Source of the DNA: Aurantiochytrium sp. KH105
Taxonomy: Eukaryota; Sar; Bigyra; Thraustochytrida; Thraustochytriidae
DNA: 64,000 nt
Assembly (NCBI GenBank): GCA_003116975.1
Contig: BGKB01000043.1
Span: 1-64,000 of the forward strand
Direction of reading: 5' to 3'
The position numbers were made by a program, and so were the translations under genes. The stretch's first letter is position 1. The number at the start of each line of letters is the position of its first letter. Shown one piece after another: positions 12,773 through 21,637 of the stretch. The notes beneath the pieces are model-generated. The model did not search any database. It saw only the letters and a program-made list of their open reading frames with translations, and was not told the origin of the DNA.

Positions 12773-13402
12773 CTTTCTTTTTTTTCGCTCTCCTAATTTT
12801 TTTATTTGTCTCCCCAAAACATTTTTCTTTTGTTCTTCTTTTACTCTTTTTTTAAATTATAACTGTGGGTCCCTTCCTTCCATCCTTCCTTCCATTCTTG
12901 CTCTGCTTCCCTTCACTTTCCGTGCCTGCTCCTTTCGGGGCGCACTATCTTGCTGCTGCTAGCCAGCCATGGCCAGCCAGTGGACGGCGGCCCCGCACGC
13001 CAGAATCCCGTTGCATCGTGAGCGGGCGACGTCGTCCGCGCTCGGAAAACCGCACCCGTTCACAGCCGCGACAGCCTGCACTGGCCGCGGCAGCACCGAC
13101 TCTGGCTGGCCGCACGAGCCCAGCCGGCGGGGACCTCTCTCTCTCGCTCTCTCTCTCTTTGCCGCTGTCAACGTCAAGCGCAAGCAGGACATGAAAACCA
13201 ACGGCCACCGGTCGCGACGGCCCGGCCCGCAACAGCAACCAATGGCACCGGCCAGGCGGGCCGCCCGCACGCACGCCCGCTCGAGCTCGAGTCCGCGAGC
13301 CACACCTTGCCTGCCCTCGACTCGCGCTGCCGCGCACTCGCTTGCTTTCCCGGCCTGTGGCCCTCGCTTGCCCAGGTTTGGTCAGCATCTCGCGCACACG
13401 CA

Positions 13403-13426
13403 CGCAGGCAGGCAGGCAGGCAGGCA
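13403..13426. repeat. (GGCA)n microsatellite
   Basis: About six GGCA units. Confidence 0.85.
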
Positions 13427-14052
13427 AGGGCAAACAAAGAAACAGAGAGGCATACCTACCTCGCCTCGAGGAATCCCAGGGGTGCGGCCCGCGGCCCGCC
13501 CACTGCTCGCTGCTGCTGCGTCGGCCGGCGAAAGACGCGGCGCATCGCCGGGCTCTTTGTCCCGACCGGACCCGTGGGCGGCCAGCCGCAACGGCAGCGG
13601 CGCCAAAGGCAGGCGCGGGCGCGGGCGCGGCTACAGCGCAGACGGCACGGTGCGCGGCTGCGGCTCGTGGTGGCGGCGCGCCTCGTGCGACCAGTAGGTG
13701 CTCATGGGCGGCGCGCGGAGGCGCGGAGCGTGCAGTGACGGGGAGCGCGGCAGGCGGGAGGTGAAAGACAGGCTGCAGTGGAGGGGGGATCCGTCCTGGA
13801 AGAAGCCCCAGCGGCGCGCAAAGCGGCCGCGGCGGGGCCACAGAGGCGAGGGGGGAAGGACGAGGGTCTTTCAGGCCCCGCAGCCGAGCCGCGCGCGAAC
13901 GGCGGAGGACAGACAGAAGGGAAGGAACTGGCATGGTGGCTGGTGCAGCGCGGAAAGCGCAAGGAGAAAGAAAGAAAAGAAGACGGATGGATAGATGAAT
14001 GATAGAAAGATGGGTGGCTTCGCGTGGTCTGCTTTGGCCTGGCCTAGCTTGC

Positions 14053-14116
14053 CTTGGCGTGGCGTTGCGTGGCGTGGCGTTGCGTTGCGTGGCGTTGCGT
14101 GGCGTTGCGTGGCATG
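14053..14116. repeat. GTGGC/GTTGC pentanucleotide array
   Basis: A 5-bp periodic tract in which GTGGC and GTTGC units alternate, so the array also has a 10-bp higher-order period. Confidence 0.88.
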
Positions 14117-14815
14117 GCTTCCGGATGGGCGGGCCGGCCTAAAGGTCGGCCCGCGGGACACGCACGCGTTGAGAGGAGGGCCCTAAAAGGAAAGGCCCAG
14201 CCAGGTTTTGAAAGAACCAAGGAGTTGGCCCTAAATTGGTCGGCTGAACGAACGAACGAAAGAGCCAACGAGCGAACGAGCGATCGATCAATCTCCAGGA
14301 CAGACGAAAGACTACCCGCATTGCAGTTGCCTGCCCGTCACAGCTGAATGCTGCCTTTTCTTCTTGGGGACAGACACAGTCCGCTCGCCCAGGCTTCGGC
14401 GGGCCCTGGCAGGCCGTGCGGCCAGACGCCTAGCCAGTGGCAGGCGGCTAGCTGGGCGTGGCTCTAGCGGCTTCAGCAGGGCGAGCTCGGGCCTTACAGT
14501 TAAGGGGTCGCATGGGCGCGCCGTTGCTTGCTGATGCCTGAAGCTGGCTATCCGGTCTGATGTGTGGCTGCAAAAAAGAATATGGATACGCTCTCGAGTG
14601 TTGAACACGCCACCGCTAGCCATTTTATTGCCCAAGGCGCATAAGTGTGGTGGGCCAAACAAAGCCGAGCGCGCAGTCACATTCACTGTCAAGGAAAGAT
14701 AAGTTGATTGACTGTGACTGTAAGAGATACATTGATTGAGAGCCAGATGCAATGGAATGAATGAGGAAACAGCTGCAGCTGCCAACGACAGATAAAGGGT
14801 CGGGCCATGTTAATG

Positions 14816-14842
14816 ATTGCTTGCTTGCTTGCTTGCTTGCTC
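14816..14842. repeat. (GCTT)n microsatellite
   Basis: About six GCTT units. Confidence 0.88.
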
Positions 14843-14973
14843 TTGGCCTCGCCTTCGCGCGCGCGATTCGAGGCGAACGCAAGCGGTTGCGTGACGGGCG
14901 GGCCTCCGCAGCTGCCTGGTAGCCGCCGCGGCGTCTCTCGATCTCACTCTGAGCAGGCAGCAGCTGCAGCCTT

Positions 14974-15016
14974 CCTTGCTTCCTTCCTTCCTTCCTTCCT
15001 TCCTTCCTTCCTTCCA
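14974..15016. repeat. (CTTC)n microsatellite
   Basis: About ten CTTC units. Confidence 0.9.
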
Positions 15017-15492
15017 GGGCGCGGGAGTTGGGCTTGTTTTGCTCTGCCGCTGCAGCTCCCTTCGCCACTGCGGCAGATATCCGACATGCAGCATGAGCGG
15101 CGACGGCTGCTTATTCTCCGGCTCCTACTGTCACATTGGCGGGTGGCGAAGAACCATGTCACCCGCGACGAATGAAGTAGAAGTCTTCGAGGCTAAAAAC
15201 CGGGTTCTTTCTGCCGTGCCGCTGCCTGCATGCTGCCACTGCGATCTGCGCGAAAAGCCAAGCTCGAAACGGGAGAATGTGGCCGGCAGGACCGCCCCGT
15301 CCCACTCCATTCCACTTCTCTGTCCGCGGAGGCTCCGGGGGCGGCCATGGCCATGGCGGCCGACCCGCCCGCCACACCATTGTCGAGCGTTGGCCGATCG
15401 ATCCATCGATCCATCCATGGCGAGGGACAGCCTGCTTGCTGCCTATCATCAGCGACCCTTCAAGACTCCCGTCGGTTGCGGGCGACGCATCG

Positions 15493-15500
15493 TTGATTGG

Positions 15501-15532
<32 letters not shown>

Positions 15533-15533
15533 G
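15493..15533. repeat. (GATT)n microsatellite
   Basis: About nine GATT units. Confidence 0.9.
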
Positions 15534-15770
15534 GTAAGAGCAAGGAGACAAAGCCGAGCCTAGGCCGACCAGCGAAATCTGAGGTGCGAAGAACCAGCAA
15601 CACAAGAGATCAGTCACAGATCAGTGGCGGATCTTCTATCTCCTATCATGATGGCCGCCAGGCGGGCGGGCGGCAGCGGGCGGGCGGGCTGGGAAGAATC
15701 GCGGTCAATCATGTCAGTCGGTCGGTCGGTTGGTCTCTCGCTCGCGAGCTAGCTTCGCTTCTGCGTGCTA

Positions 15771-15809
15771 GCTTTGCTTGCTTGCTTGCTTGTTTGCTTG
15801 CTTACTAGC
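15771..15809. repeat. (GCTT)n microsatellite
   Basis: GCTT units with one GTTT variant. Confidence 0.85.
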
Positions 15810-17188
15810 GAGCGAGGCCCGCGCCGGCCTGCGGCAAGAACCTTGTGGCCGCACCGGCCGCAGCTCCCCCCTCCCTGGCCGGTGACCACTCCGGCGTCGC
15901 GCCATTACGGGTCCGCGCGAGCGAGAGCGAGGGAGAGTCCGTCGAGAGAAAGAGCTCGCGAGCGCAAAGAGCTCGTCCTCGCTACAGCGAGGCTTCCTTC
16001 GCCAGCCGCTCGCGAGAGGCTGTCGCGCACGGCTGCGGCAGCGACTGCGGCTGGCTACCAGGACCGTCCCCAAGCGCGGCTCCAGGCTCGTCCGCGCCGT
16101 CCAAACGGGCGAGCCCAGGCAGGCAAGAAGGCCGGCAGGCAGAAGCGAGCGCGCAGGCCGTGGCCGTAAAGCAGAGCTGACCAGCCGACAGAAAGACAGA
16201 AGCGGGGACAAACAGGCAAGGCAGCTAGCTATCTTTCTTTTCCTTTCTTCTTGCCTTCTATTTCTTTCTTTCTCTGGCTGGCGGGGGGCTGGACGGTCTT
16301 TCATCCCGCTCTCTCCGCAGCTGCAGCGGCTGTGTGTCAGGACGTGAGTGCACGCCGCCCGCGCTGCGGGGGGGAGGGACCCCGAGGGGGAGGCGTGCTC
16401 GGCCGTGGCAGGCAGTGGCGGTTGGCATGCGTGGGCGGCGAGAGGGAGGAAGCAAGGAAAGGGAAGGAGGGAGGGAAGGGAGAAAGAGCGGGGCAGCAAG
16501 CAAGCAACTAAGCAAGCACGCGACAGCAAGCAGCGGGACTGCATGCGTTTGGGAGGAAAGGGAGGCAGGAGGAAGAGCGCGGCGCCTCCGGCCAAGAGAG
16601 ATGCAAAAAGGAACGCCGTGCGGCGGAGGAGACACATGTGGGGCGTCCAGCGGCCGGCCAGCTGCGGCGATCAATGGAGGGAAAGACGTGGAGCCGAGGA
16701 CAGTGGTCCGCGAGGGGTGCGCAGAGCACAGGGAGTCCTCGCGGGCGCCATCGTCGTGGCCGTCGGCCGTGGCGCGGCGGCGGAACGGAAGGGAGGGAGG
16801 GAGGGAACGGTGGCGGAAGGCGGGCAGGCACGATCGCTATCTGGCTGGCTGGTTGGCTGGCCCTGGCGGCTGGATTGCTGACATTAGTGCTAGCGACTTT
16901 TGTTCGTGCTTGATTGTGTTCTGCGGCACGGGCGTAGCGCTTCCGAAAGCTTCTTTCATTCTTGTGCTTGCCTTCTTTCTTGAATTTTCGAGGTTCGCTT
17001 CAAACAGCGCAGCGTGGAGAGGAGACGAGCGAAGAAGAGCAGCCGCTGCGGTCACGCACGCAAGAAGGAAAAAGAAAACAAGCACGCAAGCAAGCAAGCA
17101 AAAGCACGCCAGGTCGTGCTAGCTGTGCACGCGCCTCTCTCTCTCCATCCTTCCGCGGGACAGACGGTCAAAAAAATCAGTCAATCAG

Positions 17189-17250
17189 CCAGATATAGAC
17201 AGACTGACAGACAGACAGGCAGAGAAACAGAGAGACAAACAGACAGACAC
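17189..17250. repeat. Interrupted (CAGA)n microsatellite
   Basis: CAGA tetranucleotides with several substitutions, the imperfect complement-strand counterpart of the CTGT array at 5077. Confidence 0.75.
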
Positions 17251-17921
17251 GTCAGCTCGGGCCGGCCTAGCGTGGCTAGGCGTTGTGGCGAGGACGCGTG
17301 ATCGACGGTGATCGATCAATCTGTCGGTCCTTGCGGTGCGTGCGTGCTGTATGTGCCGTCGACCGTGTGAATGTGCGCTCCGCCACCCACCGCTGGCCGG
17401 GGGGGAGGGTGAGAGGCGCCACAGCAGCAGCCGCTGCGGAGAGGGCCGGGGGCTGGATAGACGTCCACCCCTTAGGCGAACCCCGCAGTGCGCCCGCATA
17501 TTTGGGTCGGGGAAGGGGACAGGAACTGCGGCGGCATACTAGTGTCGTGGGACGCCGCGGCGAACTGCGGGCGCAGGCGAGAATGACGGATGTGTCGAAA
17601 CGGGAGAAGTACGAGGATCAGCACGGGCAAGAAGCTGCGCGCGACTGCGGGTGGGAGGGACCTGCCTGTCTGCGCAAGGCAGCCAGCAAGAAGCCAATCA
17701 ATCATAATGGGATTATACCGCAAAACAGTGGAAAAAAAATCTGCTTTGTGGCTGGCTGGCTGGCAAACCGGCGCGCGTGTCTGACAGATCTGGTTAGTCC
17801 CCGGAAATCTTTCCTTCCAATTATCCCACCGAAAAAGAAAAGTTTTGAAAAAAGAAAGAAAGTTTCGGAAAAGTAAAAGAAAATTAAAAATAATTGTTTT
17901 GACATGAATAAAAAAGAAATG

Positions 17922-18235
17922 AAAAGAAAAGGAAAGGAAAGGAAAGGAAAGGAAAGGAAAGGAAAGGAAAGGAAAGGAAAGGAAAGGAAAGGAAAGGAAA
18001 GGAAAGGAAAGGAAAGGAAAGGAAAGGNNNNNNNNNNNNNNNNNNNNNNNNNAAAAAAAAAAAAAAGAAAAGAAAGGAAAGAAAAAGGAAAGAAAAGAAA
18101 GGAAAGGAAAGGAAAGGAAAGGAAAGGAAAGGAAAGGAAAGGAAAGGAAAGGAAAGGAAAGGAAAGGAAAGGAAAGGAAAGGAAAGGAAAGGAAAAGGAA
18201 AGAAAAGGGAAAGAAAAGGGAAAAGAAGAGGCAAG
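17922..18235. repeat. (GGAAA)n array interrupted by an assembly gap
   Basis: GGAAA pentanucleotides run on both sides of a run of N. The right side starts with a poly-A tract and degenerates into AAAGA-type units before resuming the perfect repeat. Reverse-strand frames read as a repeating Phe-Leu-Ser-Phe-Pro peptide and are artefacts. Confidence 0.95.
18028..18052. other. Assembly gap (25 N)
   Basis: 25 unresolved bases inside the GGAAA array. The true array length is therefore unknown, and the 25 N are probably a placeholder. Confidence 0.98.
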
Positions 18236-18922
18236 GGGAGAGCAGAGAAAAAGGAGGCAACGAGGCCGCAGCAAACCTGCAAAGCACCTCGGCCGTCGCA
18301 GCAGCTGCGAGCCCAAGGAGGCGAGGCAAGAAAGAAAGCAAGAAGAAAGCAAGGCACGGCGGAGAGAGAGAGAGTGAGCAACAGACGCGGGCGAGCGCAC
18401 GGGCGCGGCGCGGCGCATTGCTCCCTCGCTGGCCCCTCCCCTGTCTCCCTCCCTGGCCTTCTCCACGCGCACCTCGCGGACACAGAAAGGAGGGCGGCGG
18501 ATCCGTGGCGCGGATCCGCGGCGCGGATCCGGGCGGCCCACCTACCCGTAGGCTCCGTCCCAGTCCCTCCGCCTCCGTGCCTTGGCGACCTTGGCATTCA
18601 CGTCCAGCACAGCACGACACGGCGCCCCCGCCCGTGCCTCGCCGAAAGAACCGCGCGCCCGATCGCGGTGCTCGCGCGACCGGCCCAGGACCCGCGCGCG
18701 CGCCAACGCGAAAGCGATAGAGGGCGAGCGAACGCCACAGCCACTTGTGTCAGATCTTGGCGTGCGCCTAAACCTTCCCTTGCCTGTCTTGACGAGCTGC
18801 GGGCACGATCGACAGCTCGAGCTACCAGGCAAAAAGTAGAAAAGCCAAATCCGTAAAAGGGCAGAAGCGAGCGAGTGAGCAACGTGCACAGATCGAACTG
18901 CTCCACATTTACCATTGCCATC

Positions 18923-19094
18923 ATGACCATGAGGAGGACGAGCTCTGCTCATGCGGCCAACGCAGACCTACCTTCATCAGCACATCACGCTGCCGCGCTG
19001 CCGCGCATGGCACGAATTGTCAGGATGCTTGATCACGGGCGCAATGGCGTCGTCGCGCTCGCCACGTGGGCACCAGATAATAATAACAACAGCC

Positions 19095-19138
<44 letters not shown>

Positions 19139-20386
19139 CAAAATCACGATGTCGCTGCCGGTTTACATCGGGACTCCACCCGATACGTCTACACTAATGA
19201 CAACAACGACAACAACAACTCGTACCAATCCGGCACCGTTGTCAACGTCCCCGTGCAAAATGAACTCTCCCGAGGAACCGTCATCGATTCCTCCATCAGT
19301 GGTCACTTTGCCCTCAAAATTGTCAACGTCCTCCGAGCCAACGCAGACGAGGCTGGCAGCGCGGCGAATGATGCCGACAATGGCGTTCAACTTTCTGTCT
19401 CTGCTGCTGCTTCCTCCTCCTCCTCCTTCCCTTCAGCATCAGCCATGGCTGCTGCAGCAGCAGCACAAGATCAAGAAGAAAGTGACGAAACCCTCGCAGC
19501 AACCGCTGCGTCAATAGGTCGAGTCGCCGACGACTGCGTCACAAGGGAAATCTCCGTCCTGAGGCACCTGGGTAAGACCCCAGCCCGGAGTCCCTTTGTT
19601 ATCGACTTTTACTTTGCCAGCCAAGACGCAAACCGGTTTTTTATTGGCATGGAACCCTGTCTCGGTGGCGATCTCTTCACCCTCATGCAAGACGAGGAAC
19701 TCGCCTTTCCCGACATTCTCTTTTACGCAGTCGAAATTTCTCTTGGGCTACAATTTCTTCACGAGAACCACATCCTCCACGCCGACATCAAGCCAGAGAA
19801 CATTGGCCTCACCTCCTCAGGTCACGTTCGCATCCTCGACTTTGGGCTCTCCGTCGTCCTCGACCCCGAGGCCGACTTCAACGTAGAAACTGGCCGCCTC
19901 GAAGTTCGCACAAGCTCGGGCACTCTCGCATACGCCGCGCCCGAAGTCCTCCAGAGGGACAAGCACGGCTGCGAGTCCGACTGGTGGAGCCTCGGCGTTC
20001 TCATGTATGAAATGCTCTTTGGGGGATGGCCCTGGCACATACCGCATGACCCTCAAGAGACTTGCAATCTCATCTGTGTTGCCCCCCTTCAGCTCCCGCC
20101 AGAGCTGATGCTCTATGACGCCAATGATGACGATTCTGATGCTGATGATGACAACCACGAGCAAGTCTTCGCGCCGAACAACGCTCAAGCCGATACTGAA
20201 CATGACGACCTCGACTTGGCCGAGACTTCCGCTTTCGACCTTATCTCTCGCCTCCTTGTAAAAGAACCTTCGGCGCGCATGGGCTGGGCGAACGGCCTCG
20301 AAGACCTCAAGGCGCACCCCTTTTTCTACGGCATTGACTGGGACGTCGCAGCCCACCAGGGCTATGCGGCTCCTTTTGCCTCATGA
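18923..20386 (+). CDS. AGC-like serine/threonine protein kinase with N-lobe insertions
   Basis: Transfers phosphate from ATP to protein Ser/Thr; the target is unknown. The first in-frame ATG gives 487 residues. Visible landmarks: a glycine loop of the form HGRNGVV (about 38-44), a poly-Asn tract (about 53-74), the beta-3 lysine in ALKIV (K132), the catalytic loop HADIKPEN (D288), DFG (D306), an activation segment with SGTLAYAAPE (E341), and DWWSLGVLMYEM. The GT-x-x-Y-x-APE segment and the C-terminal FFYGIDW tail resemble AGC kinases. Oddities: about 70 residues, including the poly-Asn tract, separate the glycine loop from K132; a second Ser/Ala-rich insertion lies before helix C; and an Asp-rich insertion lies in the C-lobe. 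HRD is replaced by HAD. Catalytic Asp and Lys remain, so activity is plausible. The kinase call is firm; the AGC subfamily less so. Confidence 0.9.
19079..19140 (+). repeat. (AAC)n array encoding poly-Asn
   Basis: An in-frame AAC trinucleotide repeat within the kinase gene. It encodes an Asn run interrupted by Ser-His and then Gln, lying in the loop after the glycine-rich strand. Frame is preserved whatever the copy number. Confidence 0.93.
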
Positions 20387-21637
20387 GCCACACCTCAACT
20401 CATCCAATTTATTCTCGTCACCAGCTAGTCAATTGATTCTGTAATTCAGTCCATTTGTCGACTCGAAAGGTCGACCGATTCCGGCAGCAACTTCTTTCTC
20501 TCCCGCCACCCACCTCACCCTACCCCCAGACACAAAACAAAAAACAGTTGCTTGCCATTTTGCCAGTCACACTTCACCTTCAACGTAAACTCACCTTTCA
20601 ATTCATCGTATATCACCGACAAAAATAACTATTCTCTTCATACCATCCAATCACCAACTCAGACTCAAGTTGCACTTGTTGGCTCCTTGAAATGTGCACC
20701 GTGTCTAGCTGTCATTGCACCCGACAGACGAACGATGACGCTCGGCGAGCCTTTGGCAAGAATAAACTCGCCTCTTTGACCCGACAACATCTTGCATCTT
20801 CGCTGCGCGCGAACAACGTGTCTGTAAATCGAGGGAGCACAGTGTTTCTCCTGCATTTCGTAGAACACAGAGAAAATGCATGTCCTGCCTCTTGATGCAA
20901 AGGATCTTTAGTAGACGGCCTCACTGCGCGCCTCGAATCACGTTTCTCGGAAAGCGCCTGAACGCATCGCGTCTTCTTCTTCTTCTTCTTCTTCTCCTCC
21001 TCCTCCTCCTCCTCCTCCTCCTCCTCCTCCTCTTCTTGGTCATCATCATCTGACCTTTATCATCATGAGGGACAGGTGCAGCGATTAGTCATCACTGCCC
21101 ATAAACAGGGTCTGCTTTGTCGCCACTGCCACAGTTTCACGCGTTCATGATGCAAGAAGATGTGCGAGCGTCCGTGACTTCGGCTCCTCGGACCCTGTCC
21201 CGGTACCCGATCCCTGCGCTTGTCCGCCTGTCAATTGTACCAAAGCGAGAGTATTCTCAGTACAACTACAAAGTAGCACTATACTCCTTCTAGATCATCT
21301 CTAGGCCCAGGCTCACGCATCACCGCACATCAGTCTTTATGCAACCAATAGTTGACATCTTTGAAACGGACGCACACACCTACCTGTTCTCACAGTATGC
21401 AAAAATGGGTTGCGCGAACGCAGGACCGCACACACACTTTCCGGCGCGGGGTCAATCAACAGCTTGCAAAGCGCGAGGGGACGAGAGCAACAAGTGCAAC
21501 GACGACCGGCCTGCAAACCTGGCGAGCCCCCGCCCTCTACACGCACTGCGTGCGCGCGTACGCAAGCGACGGCGCGCGGAGCAGTCTCGCGCACCTCTGG
21601 ACGAGCGCCAGAAGGGAAAGCTCGCATTCGCAAGAGA
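20387..21637. other. Intergenic, kinase to TPPP-like gene
   Basis: About 1.25 kb with no supportable gene. It contains CTT, CTC and CAT trinucleotide runs around 20973-21055. The rest is unremarkable, and short frames show no recognisable motif. Confidence 0.6.
20973..21055. repeat. (TTC)n/(CTC)n/(TCA)n trinucleotide run
   Basis: Polypyrimidine trinucleotides: TTC units, then about eleven CTC units, then TTC and TCA units. Confidence 0.9.

Larger units (their letters stand above)
1..18922. other. Gene-free, repeat-rich block
   Basis: I find no protein-coding gene here that I can support. The long open frames are Arg/Ala/Ser/Pro-rich, overlap on both strands and show no conserved motif, as expected of GC-rich non-coding DNA. 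The block alternates between GC-rich sequence, AT-rich polypyrimidine or polypurine islands (about 2160-2430, 7017-7110, 11510-11620, 12480-12560, 12740-12860, 17820-18230) and many tetra- and pentanucleotide microsatellites. The clearest arrays are listed separately. The block ends abruptly at the kinase gene. Confidence 0.7.

Noticed and set aside
17472-18620. Minus-strand frames with repeating Phe-Leu-Ser-Phe-Pro
   Set aside because: Translation of the GGAAA array and of the N gap; not a protein.
18875-18922. Upstream extension of the kinase by 16 codons
   Set aside because: It would start at GTG. The first in-frame ATG is at 18923.
21410-21637. Upstream extension of the TPPP-like protein by 76 codons
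   Set aside because: Arg/Thr-rich composition unlike the acidic protein that follows, with equally open overlapping frames. The ATG at 21638 is the better start.
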